Shown here piece by piece: positions 1-8,949 of a stretch of DNA of 64,000 nt. This DNA is from Planctomycetota bacterium. Lineage in GTDB: Bacteria > Planctomycetota > Planctomycetia > Pirellulales > PLA5. Within the stretch, counting starts at the first letter, position 1. Every line of letters starts with the position of its first letter. Under the pieces are notes generated by a model. The model made no database searches. It was not told the origin of the DNA and saw only the letters and a program-made list of their open reading frames with translations. The stretch lies in contig QEVJ01000011.1 of the NCBI GenBank assembly GCA_003576845.1, forward strand, positions 1-64,000. The letters run 5' to 3'. Both the position numbers and the translations under genes were made by a program.

Positions 1-1633
1 CTTGCCGCTGCAACACCTGTTGTGCCGCCAGCAAATCCGCGTCCTCGCCGTCCGCCGGGATCGCGCCGGTCTCGGCGATCGGCTTCGCCGTTCGCTGCAC
101 GGCGACGTCGGGCGTCACGCCCGCGCCGCTGATCGGTCGCCCGCTGGGACCGTAGAACTTGGCTGTCGTGAGCCGCACGCCGCCGCCGTCTTCCATGCCC
201 ACGAGGTTCAGCGGGAAGATGCCTTGCACCGAGCCTTTGCCGTAACTGCGGCGGCCGACGATCGTGCCGCGGCGGTTGTCTTGAATTGCGGCCGCGAAAA
301 TCTCGCTGGCGCTTGCGCTGTCGCCGTCGACCAGCACGACCAGCGGAACCTGCCACGTGCCGACCCGGTGGGCCGTGTAGTTGAAGTCTTCCTGCGGGCT
401 GCGGCCGCGGGTCGAAACGATCGTGCCCGACGAAACGAAGCGGTCGGCAATCTCGACGGCCGCCGTAAGCAAGCCGCCAGGATTGCCGCGAAGGTCGATC
501 ACCAGGCTTCTCATGCCCGCGTTGTGCAGTTGCCACAGGGCCGTGTCGAGGTCGCGGGCGGTGGTTTTTTGGAATGAGGCGACCTTCATGTACGCCATGC
601 CGGTCTTCGCGTCGAGCATCTTGGCATTCTCGATGCTGGGAACGTCGACGTTCGCCCGGCGGACGCGAAGTTCTCGGGTTTCGCCGGTCGCCGAAACGAC
701 GCTCAGCGTGCAAATGCTTCCCTCGACGCCCTGCAAGAGCGACGCCGCGCCGTCGGTCGTTACGCCCTTGGCCGAGCGGCCATCCACCGCGACGATTCGC
801 TCGCCGGTCCGCAGCCCGGCGATCGCCGCGGGGCTGCCGGGGATTACATGGACGAGCAGCAGCGCGTCGTCGGCCGCCTTGATCTCGATGCCCAGCCCAA
901 CGAAGTTGCCCTCGATCTGCGAGAACACGTCGCGAAGCTGATCGGCCGTCAGATACGTCGAGTAGTGATCGAGCGATGCCGCGGCGCCGCAGGTGAATTC
1001 GAGAATCGTCGCGGACGTCGGCAGTCCGAGCCGTTTCGCGCCCAAATCGGCGACTTCCGCCACGACCTCGCGGGTTTCGAAGCGGTTCCGCGCACCGCGG
1101 GCCGCGACCGTCCGCCGCACCTCCTCGCGGAAGGCGACGACCTGTTCGCGGTCGATGCCGCGCAGGTTCTGCTCGGCAAACGACGGCTTGACGAGGGCCG
1201 TATCGAGCATTGCCCGGCCGTGCTCGACCAGTTGGCCGTAGTTGGGCGAATGGACGTAGTGCGACTCGATCTTGAGCAGCACGTCGTTATAAATGGCCAG
1301 CGCGTCGCTACGAGTGAGGGAACCGACGGCGCGGCGGAAGCTTTCGTCGTGATACCGGCGGCCGACGTCGAAGTGGATGCGGGCCTGATCGTGCCGCTCG
1401 ATCAGCGTGCGATCGTTGGGAAAGTCGCGGAGGGCCTCTTCGTAGTGCGAAAGCGCTTCGCCCCACTGCTCGCCCGACTCGAACTTCCGCCCCTCGCGGA
1501 GCAGTTCATCGACGCGGACGCGGGCGGCCGAAGACTCGACCGCTGTCGGCGCGGAGGCCTGTCCAAACGCGGGAGCAATCGCCACGACCGCTACGACCAA
1601 TAGCGACCATAGCCTAGACGCTGTGCGCGGCAT
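1..1633 (-). CDS. S41 family C-terminal processing peptidase (3' end beyond window)
   Basis: The frame read leftward from the ATG at 1633 is open to the window edge, so about 544 codons are visible and the C-terminus is missing. It starts with a signal peptide (MPRTASRLWSLLVVAVVAIA, cleavage near the following AFGQA). A TPR-like helical segment with EALSHYEEALRDFPND follows, then a PDZ domain (GLGIEIKAADD, GSPAAIAGLRTGERI). The S41 catalytic core has LVIDLRGNPGGLL, the serine in SASASE and the lysine 25 residues later in YGKGSVQ. These are the Ser/Lys dyad motifs of CtpA/Prc-type periplasmic proteases, which trim or degrade exported proteins from the C-terminus. The family and catalytic residues are clear. 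The substrate cannot be told. A good sigma-70-type promoter lies about 90 bases upstream. Confidence 0.93.
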   Translation of the reverse strand, partial: MPRTASRLWSLLVVAVVAIAPAFGQASAPTAVESSAARVRVDELLREGRKFESGEQWGEALSHYEEALRDFPNDRTLIERHDQARIHFDVGRRYHDESFRRAVGSLTRSDALAIYNDVLLKIESHYVHSPNYGQLVEHGRAMLDTALVKPSFAEQNLRGIDREQVVAFREEVRRTVAARGARNRFETREVVAEVADLGAKRLGLPTSATILEFTCGAAASLDHYSTYLTADQLRDVFSQIEGNFVGLGIEIKAADDALLLVHVIPGSPAAIAGLRTGERIVAVDGRSAKGVTTDGAASLLQGVEGSICTLSVVSATGETRELRVRRANVDVPSIENAKMLDAKTGMAYMKVASFQKTTARDLDTALWQLHNAGMRSLVIDLRGNPGGLLTAAVEIADRFVSSGTIVSTRGRSPQEDFNYTAHRVGTWQVPLVVLVDGDSASASEIFAAAIQDNRRGTIVGRRSYGKGSVQGIFPLNLVGMEDGGGVRLTTAKFYGPSGRPISGAGVTPDVAVQRTAKPIAETGAIPADGEDADLLAAQQVLQRQ

Positions 1634-1980
1634 CACCGGTGACTCTCGGGGGGATGTAGCAGATAACGGGACGGTAACGGCGGGACGGCCGCGCGCAGGT
1701 GGGTCCACATTCTGCGGCCAAGGCTAGTATAAGGCCTTGTGCCGCGATGTCAAAAAAATGGCGCGGCAATTTCGCCGTTAAGAGCGGCGCGCGACGCAAA
1801 ACCCGACCGGGCGAATAGCGGTTGCGCCGCGTGAACCTGGAATGCCGGCCGTGGCGTGATGCGTCGCGCCGTGCGATCGCAGACGAGCGATAAGAAACGT
1901 CGGACGACGAGCCGCGCCCATCGACGCGGCTCCCGTCGACAAGACCAATACGCACCGCAGAACCGGAATGTTCGTCGCCC
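1634..1980. other. intergenic spacer, 347 bp
   Basis: I see no coding sequence here. It holds the promoter of the S41 peptidase (1726-1753) and, just beyond the stop of the ABC permease, a perfect 8-bp stem (GAGCCGCG at 1909-1916, CGCGGCTC at 1925-1932). That hairpin could end permease transcription, although it lacks an adjacent T-run. Confidence 0.6.
1726..1753 (-). promoter_or_regulatory. sigma-70-type promoter for the S41 peptidase
   Basis: On the minus strand, TTGACA (1748-1753) and TATACT (1726-1731) are separated by exactly 16 bases. Both hexamers are nearly consensus, in a GC-rich background where such matches are rare. The -10 lies about 93 bases before the ATG at 1633. Confidence 0.65.
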
Positions 1981-2835
1981 CTAACTGCTCGCGCTGCGAT
2001 AGCTTGCAAGCGCCCGCACGAATACCCACCGCGACAGCGCCAGCGACGCCGCCGTCGCCACCAGCCCGACGAGCGCCAGCATCCAGCCTTGTTCGCTCAA
2101 GGGCCACGCCAACAGCCGCGCCGGCACGTTCACCACGACCAGCACCGGTACGACGAACGTGAACGCCGCGCGGAGAACCTTGCCCGGCACGTTGCCGCCG
2201 TAAATCTCCATCGGGTAGCGCGAGAAGTTCGTGATGTAGAACCAGAAATCGTACAGCGACTGGTTCCGGCCCAGCCAGATGCTCGTCGCCGAGAGGGCGA
2301 TCATCAAGCTGTAGAGAATCGCCACGCCGCACGCGATGTAGACGGGATACAGCAGCACCTGCCACGCCGTGAGCACGAGCGGCGCGACCGGATCGTTCGC
2401 CAGCCGCCAAAGCGAATAGCCGAGCAGCCCCAGCCCAAACACGAAGTTCACCAGCGACGACCAATCGACGCGGTTGAGCGAGACGAGGAACTGGGTATCG
2501 ATCGGCTTGACCAGTGCGAAGTCCAGCCGCCCGGTGCGAATCTGTTCGCTGATCTCCTCGCAGTTGGGCATGAACAGCGTCTGGACGATGCTATTGACGA
2601 ACAGCGTCGTCGCCAGGAACACGAAGAACTGATACTGCCCCCACCGCGCGCCCGCCGCGTGGCCGATCTCGTCCGTGTACCGGAAGATCAGCAGGTAGAA
2701 CCCGAGATTCATCAGCATCCACGACAGGGACGAGATGGTCTCGATGATGAAGTTGCTCTGGAACGTCATGTCCCGCACGAGGCTGTTGCGGGCGAACGTG
2801 AGGAAGACGCGGACGTAGGAGGGATGCTGCGACAT
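1981..2835 (-). CDS. ABC-2 family transporter permease
   Basis: 284 aa when started at the ATG at 2835 (MSQHPSYVRVFLTFARN). The longer frame up to 2970 lacks hydrophobic or conserved character. Six or so membrane segments are visible, for example ISSLSWMLMNLGFYLLIF, FFVFLATTLFVNSIV, LVLTAWQVLLYPVYIACGVA and FTFVVPVLVVVNVPARLL. The short motif TGRLDFALVKPIDTQFL matches the COG3694/DUF990-type ABC-2 permeases, which sit in the inner membrane and work with a separate ATP-binding protein. No ATPase gene or second permease is adjacent, so the partner must lie elsewhere. Substrate unknown. Start chosen by homology-like N-terminus. Confidence 0.85.
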   Translation of the reverse strand: MSQHPSYVRVFLTFARNSLVRDMTFQSNFIIETISSLSWMLMNLGFYLLIFRYTDEIGHAAGARWGQYQFFVFLATTLFVNSIVQTLFMPNCEEISEQIRTGRLDFALVKPIDTQFLVSLNRVDWSSLVNFVFGLGLLGYSLWRLANDPVAPLVLTAWQVLLYPVYIACGVAILYSLMIALSATSIWLGRNQSLYDFWFYITNFSRYPMEIYGGNVPGKVLRAAFTFVVPVLVVVNVPARLLAWPLSEQGWMLALVGLVATAASLALSRWVFVRALASYRSASS

Positions 2836-3861
2836 GGCGGATCGGCTTTGCAGATTATAGAAAGCCGCCGCCGGCCGGCGAGGGCGCTCTCCGGCTAGCC
2901 GCATCCGGCAATGCGCTCGCCGCAGGGACCTCTCAACGGGAATAACGTAGAGCGGCACGTTAAGCCGCACCGTTTTTTGGCACGACGTTTGCTAAATGCC
3001 GTGCCAACGATTGCCCGCTGCAAATCGGAACACCGTCGGACGAGGCCGGAACACTTCGTTACGCCGGGATTTGACGGGGCGAACGTCAGTTTGCAGAGAG
3101 GAGAGCGGTCAGAAGGAAGAACAGAGGAGCGAGGCAGCAACGGAGAAGGGTGCAAAGAGGCTCCGCGACAGAGAATGGGCCGGAACAGAGACGAGGGGAC
3201 GAGGAGTCAGAGAACGGGGCCAACGGCCTGGGGCCGGTATGCGGAAGAGGCCGGTAGCAGGCGACATCCGTCGGCGGTGTAGCGACACATCGACCGCCGG
3301 GTGAAAACGCTGCCCAACGGGAGACCACAAAGTCGAGGCACTCGTGGCGAAGCGTTGTCGCGAGTTTCGGCAGCGAAGGGGTTCACGGAAGAGACAAGCG
3401 GAAGCACAGAGAAGAAGGCCCGAACAGAGAAGCAAGGCGAAACGGGGGTGAACGGCCTCGGCCGAACACCCAGAGCAAGGCGGGTTGGGAACCGAAGCCA
3501 GAGAGCGGTTCTCAGCTCGCCTGCTTTATTTTAATGCGCTTCAAAATCGAACGCGCGTATTATTTTAATACAAACCGATCGTCAGGTAATCTCCGCCGCA
3601 GCCGGTTTCATTTCGAGTTTTTTCGGGAAATCTTGGAAAAACTCGGGATTGTTTTCCCGGTTTCGGCCCTTCTGAGTACACCCGCGGCATGGGTTCGCTT
3701 AGAAAAGTGCGCGGTCTAGGCGCTGCACGGTGTGAACGGACCCCCACTCCGGCCGCTCGGGAATTGCCACCGAACGACTCCGGGCGAAATCGCCGCGCCG
3801 CAAATACGCCCCGCCCTCGGCGCCATTGGGCGACGAGAGGTTGGGCAACGCGAGGTTGGGA
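2836..3861. other. gene-free spacer of about 1 kb, purine-rich then AT-rich
   Basis: No credible gene. From about 3080 to 3480 the plus strand is strongly G+A rich (runs of GAGA, GAAGG, AACAG), and the only open frames are low-complexity shadows. From 3521 to 3660 the composition turns AT-rich. TTATTTTAAT occurs twice (3526-3535, 3560-3569), and CGAGTTTTT/AAAAACTCG forms an inverted repeat at 3614-3645. The AT-rich end may hold the promoter region of the downstream DUF1549 operon. A decayed gene or an unannotated RNA cannot be excluded. Confidence 0.5.
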
Positions 3862-5658
3862 ATGACGCTTCGTTTGACGATTCGCCGCCGAATTCGGTTT
3901 ACCTGTCGAGCCTTGGCGCTCGCGGCCCTTGGCTTGTTCGCGACTTCAATGGTGGCCATTCGCTGGGCCCCGAACGCTTGGGCAGCAGACGACAAACCGC
4001 GCGCCGCCAGCCAGGCCGAAGCCGGCTCCGTTCCCGCTGCTCCATCCCGCCGCTCGGGACCCGCAAGCAGCGACTATGGCATCCCCCAGGTCGCGTTCAT
4101 CAATGAGCAGATTCGCGCCGGTTGGGCCGCCCACAACCTGACGCCGTCCAAAGAAGCGACCGAAGGCGAATGGTGCCGCCGCGTCTACCTCGACGTGATC
4201 GGCCGCATTCCCAGCGTCGGCGAGCTCGACGCCTACCTGAAAGACCGCTCGCCCAACAAGAAGCTAACCCTCGTCAACCGCCTCTTGTCCGACGAGTATC
4301 AGGAGGAGTACACCCGCAACTGGACGGCCATCTGGACCAACATCCTCATCGGCCGCAACGGCGGGATGGAAGAAAACACGCTGACGAATCGCGACGGAAT
4401 GCAGAAGTACCTGCGTGATTCCATCGCCCGCAACAAGACCTACGACAAAATGGTCCACGAGTTGATCGGCGCCACGGGCGACACGGCCCCCGGCGCGGCG
4501 CACTTCAACGGCGCGACCAACTTCCTCGCCGGAAAGCTCGAAGAGGAAGGCGCCCAAGCCACGGCCAAGACGGCCCAAATCTTCCTCGGCCTGCAAATCC
4601 AGTGCACCCAATGCCACAACCACCCGTTCAACGACTGGAAGCAGAACCGCTATTGGGAACTCAACGCCTTTTTCCGCCAGACGCGGGCGCTGCGGTCCTT
4701 CGTTCCCGGCACCGACGACATCCGCGCGGTCCGGCTGATCAATGAGGACTTCGCCGGCCAGGGCAATCCGCCGAATCCCGAAGAAGCCGAAATCTACTAC
4801 GAGCTGCGCAACGGCCTCGTCAAGGTCGCCTATCCCGTCTTCGTCGACGGCAGCGAAATCAGCAAGAGCGGCTATCTCGAAGACTCGATTCGCCGCACGA
4901 AGCTCGCCGACCTGGTGGTACAGTCCGAGTACATGCCGAAGGTCATGGCCAATCGCATGTGGGGGCACTTCCTCGGCTACGGGTTTACCAAGCCCGTCGA
5001 CGACCTCGGTCCGCACAACGCGCCCTCGCACCCGGAACTGCTCGATTATCTCGGCAAGGAGTTCGCCAAGAACAGCTTCGACGTGAAAACGCTCATTCGC
5101 TGGATCGTGCTCAGCGAACCGTACAGCCTGTCGAGCCGCGGCGTCGCGGGCAATAAGGCCGACGATCCCCTCTTGGGCGAAAAGCCGCAATTCACGCACT
5201 TTTACTTGCGCCAGATGCGGGCCGAAGAGCTTTATCAGTCGCTCCTCGTCGCCACCGCCGCCCAAAAAGCCGTCGGCAGCTACGAACAGCGCGAAAAAGA
5301 AATGCGCGAGTGGATGCGGCAGTTCGTCATCGCGTTCGGCAACGACGAGGGCGAAGAAACGACCACATTCAACGGAACCATCCCGCAAGCGCTCATGATG
5401 ATGAACGGCGATTTGATCCAGAAGGCCGTCAATTGCGAGCCGGGTAGTTTCCTGCACACGGTCGCGGCCAACGACAACTTGGCCGCCGGTGCGAAGATCA
5501 ATTACCTGTTCCTCGCCGCCCTCTCGCGAGGGCCGACGTCGAGCGAGTTGGGCGTCGCCAACAAACTATTTACCGCCCGCGGCAACGACACGGCCGCCGC
5601 CCTGCAAGACATCTGGTGGGCCGTCCTCAACAGCAACCAATTCATCCTCAACCACTGA
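3862..5658 (+). CDS. DUF1549/DUF1553 domain exported protein
   Basis: 598 aa from the ATG at 3862, which has GAGG 8 bases upstream and opens a signal peptide (MTLRLTIRRRIRF then a hydrophobic stretch ending ANAWA|ADD). An upstream in-frame ATG at 3826 would give a poor N-terminus. DUF1549 comes first (residues about 70-250; QIRAGWAAHNLTPS, EWCRRVYLDVIGRIPSV), with CTQCHNHPF holding a CxxCH motif. DUF1553 follows (about 330-590; VMANRMWGHFLGYGF, DDLGPHNAPSHPELLDYL). This pair of domains is a planctomycete speciality, usually encoded next to a DUF1501 protein as it is here. The function is not established; a role in the breakdown of polymers outside the cytoplasm is only a guess. Confidence 0.9.
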   Translation: MTLRLTIRRRIRFTCRALALAALGLFATSMVAIRWAPNAWAADDKPRAASQAEAGSVPAAPSRRSGPASSDYGIPQVAFINEQIRAGWAAHNLTPSKEATEGEWCRRVYLDVIGRIPSVGELDAYLKDRSPNKKLTLVNRLLSDEYQEEYTRNWTAIWTNILIGRNGGMEENTLTNRDGMQKYLRDSIARNKTYDKMVHELIGATGDTAPGAAHFNGATNFLAGKLEEEGAQATAKTAQIFLGLQIQCTQCHNHPFNDWKQNRYWELNAFFRQTRALRSFVPGTDDIRAVRLINEDFAGQGNPPNPEEAEIYYELRNGLVKVAYPVFVDGSEISKSGYLEDSIRRTKLADLVVQSEYMPKVMANRMWGHFLGYGFTKPVDDLGPHNAPSHPELLDYLGKEFAKNSFDVKTLIRWIVLSEPYSLSSRGVAGNKADDPLLGEKPQFTHFYLRQMRAEELYQSLLVATAAQKAVGSYEQREKEMREWMRQFVIAFGNDEGEETTTFNGTIPQALMMMNGDLIQKAVNCEPGSFLHTVAANDNLAAGAKINYLFLAALSRGPTSSELGVANKLFTARGNDTAAALQDIWWAVLNSNQFILNH

Positions 5659-5662
5659 TCCC

Positions 5663-5758
5663 GTAGGTCAGGCACTCCTGTGCCTGACGGGAATCGGCCC
5701 GAAACCAAGTCGTCCTGGTTCCAGTGAATATCGTCAGGCACGGGAGTGCCTGACCTAC
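5663..5758. repeat. nested palindromic repeat (CAGGCACTCCTGTGCCTG type)
   Basis: Two 27-bp arms, 5663-5689 and 5732-5758, are inverted copies of each other with one mismatch. Each arm is itself a palindrome (GTCAGGCAC/GTGCCTGAC). The element sits between the DUF1549/1553 and DUF1501 genes, so it would be transcribed as a large hairpin inside the operon. Confidence 0.8.
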
Positions 5759-5815
5759 AACTACAACCTGCAACCGATCCACTTAACGAACCATCGCCGG
5801 TCTCTGGAGACGAAT

Positions 5816-7090
5816 ATGAGCTTTTACGCGACCCCCTCAGGCATGACCCGCCGCCATTTCATGCGGCACCTGGCCGGTTCGGCCGCGCTCGTGGGACCCG
5901 CGATGGCGCTGACCAATTCGTTCGCCCAACAAGCCGGCGACCTCAAGCGCCGCGGCAAATCGGCGATCCTGCTCTGGATGGGCGGCGGTCCCGCGACGAT
6001 CGACATTTGGGACTTGAAGCCCGGCGCCGCCACCGGCGGTGAGTTCAAGCCCGTCAGCACCGACATCTCCGGCACCCAAATCTCCGAGCACATGCCGGAA
6101 ACCGCCAAGATTATGAAGCACTTGTCGATCGTCCGGTCGATGAGCACCCGCGAGGCTGATCACAATCGCGGCCGGTATTACATGCACACGGGCTACGTCC
6201 CGAACCCGAACATCGAGCACCCCAGCTACGGCTCGGTTCTGGCGCACGAGCTGATCGCCCAGCGTCAGAATACGCTCGAAATCCCGCCGTTCGTCGCCGT
6301 CGGCGGCGGCAGCGTCGGTCCCGGGTTCCTCGGCATGGCCTGGGCCCCGTTCGTCGTCGGCAGCAACGGCGAAGTCCGCAACCTGCAAATGGGCATCGAT
6401 CAAACGCGGCTCGAACAGCGGATGGCCACGCTCAAGCTCATCGAAGGCAACTTCATCAAGGAAAACCGGGGTCTGGCCGCCACCGAACACGCCAAAATCC
6501 TCGGCAAGACCGAAGCCCTGATGACCAGCAAGCAAATGGAGGCATTCAAGGTCAACAAGGAACCGAAGGAAGTCCTCGAGCGCTACGGCAACAGCGGTTT
6601 CGCCCGCGGCTGCTTAATGGCCCGGCGGCTGGTCGAGACGGGCGTGCCGTTCGTCGAGGTCGATCTCGGCGGGTGGGACACGCACAACGGCAACTTCAAC
6701 GCCCTCCGCACGAAGCTGCCCGAACTCGACAAGGCCATGAGCGCCCTCGTCACCGATCTCGTCGAACGCGGTTTGTACGACGACACGGCGATCATCTGGA
6801 TGGGCGAATTCGGCCGCACCCCGCGAATCAACGGCGGCGCCGGCCGCGACCATTGGGCACGTAGCTGGAGCGTCGTCGTCGGCGGCGCGGGTTTCGCCCG
6901 CGGGGCCGTCGTCGGCAAGACAAACTCCGACGGCACCGACGTCGATTCCGAGCCGTATTCGGCCGAAGACCTCATGGCCTCGGTCTGCCACAGTGTCGGC
7001 ATCTCGCTGGAAACCACGTTCACCAGCCGCAACGGCCGGCCGATGAAAATCGCCAACGGCGGGAAGGTTATCAAAGAATTGTTCACATAA
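5816..7090 (+). CDS. DUF1501 domain-containing exported protein
   Basis: 424 aa from the ATG at 5816, preceded by CTGGAGA at proper spacing. The open frame extends upstream to 5489 but only through the previous gene and the repeat. The N-terminus MTRRHFMRHLAGSAALVGPA is Tat-like with paired arginines. DUF1501 features, related to the alkaline phosphatase/sulfatase fold, include ILLWMGGGPATIDIWDLKPG near the start, RSMSTREADHNRGRYYMHTG in the middle, and FVEVDLGGWDTHNGNF plus IIWMGEFGRTPRINGGAGRDHW towards the end. It is the usual partner of the DUF1549/1553 protein upstream and is followed by a strong terminator, so the two form one operon. Biochemical activity is unknown. Confidence 0.92.
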   Translation: MSFYATPSGMTRRHFMRHLAGSAALVGPAMALTNSFAQQAGDLKRRGKSAILLWMGGGPATIDIWDLKPGAATGGEFKPVSTDISGTQISEHMPETAKIMKHLSIVRSMSTREADHNRGRYYMHTGYVPNPNIEHPSYGSVLAHELIAQRQNTLEIPPFVAVGGGSVGPGFLGMAWAPFVVGSNGEVRNLQMGIDQTRLEQRMATLKLIEGNFIKENRGLAATEHAKILGKTEALMTSKQMEAFKVNKEPKEVLERYGNSGFARGCLMARRLVETGVPFVEVDLGGWDTHNGNFNALRTKLPELDKAMSALVTDLVERGLYDDTAIIWMGEFGRTPRINGGAGRDHWARSWSVVVGGAGFARGAVVGKTNSDGTDVDSEPYSAEDLMASVCHSVGISLETTFTSRNGRPMKIANGGKVIKELFT

Positions 7091-7167
7091 GTTCTGCCGG
7101 CGCAAGGCGATTTGCCGAGTACCTTCGGCGACGCGCTGTGCTTAGAAGATAGTTCGAGCCACCCAGA

Positions 7168-7221
7168 CGACGGCCGCCTCTGCGACGGGGACCTACCGCG
7201 CAAGGCGGCCGTCGGTTTTTT
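7168..7221 (+). terminator. Rho-independent terminator of the DUF1501 operon
   Basis: A perfect 12-bp stem (CGACGGCCGCCT at 7168-7179, AGGCGGCCGTCG at 7203-7214) with a 23-base loop is followed by G and six T. It lies 78 bases after the DUF1501 stop and faces the convergent YchF-like gene. Confidence 0.85.
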
Positions 7222-7262
7222 CGGGAAATGCCGAAGGCGAGAGATCTGAGATTCGACAATCA

Positions 7263-8291
7263 TCAGACGCTAAACCGCACGTGCAGAATGTCGCCGTCGC
7301 GGACGACGTAGTCCTTCGGTTCCTGCCGTAGAAGATTGTGGGCTTTGATTTCGCGTTCGCTGCCCAGGCGGACGAGGTCGTCGACCGTCATCACTTCGGC
7401 CCGGATGAAGCCGCGGGCGAGGTCGCTGTGGATGTTGTCGGCCGCTTCGAGGGCCGTGCCGCCTTGGCGGAGCATCCACGTGCGAACTTCCTTTTCGCCG
7501 GCCGTGAAGTAGATCATCTGGCCGGAAACGTCCATGATGAGCCGCAGCAGCGCCGCCCGGTCGAGACCGACCAGGTTCATTTCGGCTTCGAACTCGGCCC
7601 GTTCGGCCGGCTCCATGCGGGAAAGCTCGCGCTGCAAGCCGACGGGCACGGCCACGACGCGGCACTTGTCGGTCGACAGCTTCTCGAAGCGGGCGGCGTC
7701 CGTGTCGTCGTCCGCAAGATTGACCACGACGAGCCGCGGCTTTTCCGTGAGCAGTTGAAACGAGCGGGTGGCCTTGAGTTGCTCTTCGTTGAGGCCCGAT
7801 TCGTGAACGGTCTTGCCCGCTTCGAGCGAGGCCAGCAGCGGTTCGAGCGCGGCGAGTTCCGCGATGTCCTGATCGCGGTTGGGCCGCGGCTTTTTGATCT
7901 GCTCGCGAAGCTTTTCGATCCGCCGGGAAACGACTTCCATGTCGGCCAGCAAGAAGTCTTCGTCGAAGCGGCGGATGTCGGCCGCGGCGTCGTTCCCGCC
8001 AAACGCCGCGACGACCAGGACGAGGCAGCCGGCCTCCTTGATGTGGGCGAGGCGCGCGGCGTTGCCTTCGTGCGTGCGCGACAGGCCCGGCGTGTCGACC
8101 AGTTCCAGCGAGGCGAGCGTGATCTTCTTGGGGCTATATATCTTGCAGAGCGGCTCGACGCGGTCGTCGGGCACCGGCGTCGAGGCGGATTGCGAAGCGT
8201 GCGCCAGCGCCGGGTCGGCGGCGACGCCCGTGAGCCACTCGAAAAACGTGCTCTTGCCGGAGGATTGGTAGCCTACGATGCCGATTTTCAT
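7263..8291 (-). CDS. YchF/Obg-like GTPase (DUF933 type)
   Basis: 342 aa from the ATG at 8291 (MKIGIVGYQSSGKSTFFEWL). Upstream in-frame codons to 8786 read through low-complexity spacer. The N-terminal G domain has P-loop GYQSSGKST, switch motif LVDTPGLSRTHEG and the atypical base-recognition segment VVNLADDD in place of NKxD. This resembles YchF, which prefers ATP. A helical insertion follows (residues about 130-190), and the C-terminal DUF933/TGS-like domain ends with MIYFTAGEKEVRTWMLRQG...DNIHSDLARGFIRAEV. Family size is usually about 360 aa. The P-loop differs from the common GLPNVGKST. It is a cytosolic ribosome-associated NTPase by family. Convergent with the DUF1501 operon. Confidence 0.88.
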   Translation of the reverse strand: MKIGIVGYQSSGKSTFFEWLTGVAADPALAHASQSASTPVPDDRVEPLCKIYSPKKITLASLELVDTPGLSRTHEGNAARLAHIKEAGCLVLVVAAFGGNDAAADIRRFDEDFLLADMEVVSRRIEKLREQIKKPRPNRDQDIAELAALEPLLASLEAGKTVHESGLNEEQLKATRSFQLLTEKPRLVVVNLADDDTDAARFEKLSTDKCRVVAVPVGLQRELSRMEPAERAEFEAEMNLVGLDRAALLRLIMDVSGQMIYFTAGEKEVRTWMLRQGGTALEAADNIHSDLARGFIRAEVMTVDDLVRLGSEREIKAHNLLRQEPKDYVVRDGDILHVRFSV

Positions 8292-8437
8292 GGCGGGGGC
8301 TGGGGACTGGGGGCTGGGGACTCGGGCGGATTCGGGATTCGGGGAAACGGAGAATAGCACGCTTTGGCGTTTGCCGCGAGGCGGCGCGACTTGCGGCGGC
8401 GAGCGAACTTGCACAGTAGCCGCGCGATGGGAGCCGG

Positions 8438-8450
8438 CACAATAATTGTG
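8438..8450. promoter_or_regulatory. 13-bp perfect dyad between divergent genes
   Basis: CACAATAATTGTG is a perfect palindrome around a central A, lying in the divergent spacer between the YchF-like gene and the TIGR03067 gene. The position suits a regulator binding site, but no regulator is known. Confidence 0.35.
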
Positions 8451-8499
8451 AAGAGACGCCGGCGGTCGGCGTCCGGCCTCCTGTTTAAGGAGTCGAGCC

Positions 8500-8949
8500 A
8501 TGCGAGTACATGCACCTGCACTGCTTGCGGTTGCGCTGGCGCTGTTCGCTTCGTTCGTCCGCGCGGACGAGCCGCAGAAAGAAGCGCGCGACGCGATGCA
8601 AGGCACGTGGACGATCGAATCGTTCACGCTTAACGGCAACGAGGTCGATCCCGGCCAATTGAAGAACTGGCGGCGGATCGTCGAACGCAACCACGTCACG
8701 TGGAAGAACGGCGACCAAACCATGATCGAGCTGGAGATCAAGTTCGATCCGAGCCAAGCGCCGCACACGCTCGACAGCACGATCAAGACGGGCGAGTCGA
8801 GCGGCCATACGCTCCTGGCGATCTACGAATTCAAGGACGACAAGCTCACCGTGTGTTTTGCCAATCCGGGCGACGCGCGGCCCAAAGAGTTTTCGAGCAA
8901 GCCGGAGAGCGGGCAGTCGCTGTACGTGGCTCGGCGCGTCAAGAAGTAG
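8500..8949 (+). CDS. TIGR03067-type small exported protein
   Basis: 149 aa. The start at 8500 has AAGGAG 9 bases upstream and gives a clean signal peptide (MRVHAPALLAVALALFASFVRADE). The mature part carries the pattern MQGTWTIESFTLNGNEV near its start and LLAIYEFKDDKLTVCF...RPKEF towards its end. This matches the planctomycete TIGR03067 lipocalin-like domain as I know it. The role is unknown. Its last 11 bases overlap the convergent ribD stop, so transcription of the two must interfere or end within the genes. Confidence 0.82.
   Translation: MRVHAPALLAVALALFASFVRADEPQKEARDAMQGTWTIESFTLNGNEVDPGQLKNWRRIVERNHVTWKNGDQTMIELEIKFDPSQAPHTLDSTIKTGESSGHTLLAIYEFKDDKLTVCFANPGDARPKEFSSKPESGQSLYVARRVKK

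Noticed and set aside
3109-3435. 108-aa minus-strand frame in the spacer
   Set aside because: Low-complexity Ser/Arg/Pro composition, no ribosome site; two overlapping frames look equally gene-like, which points to composition bias.
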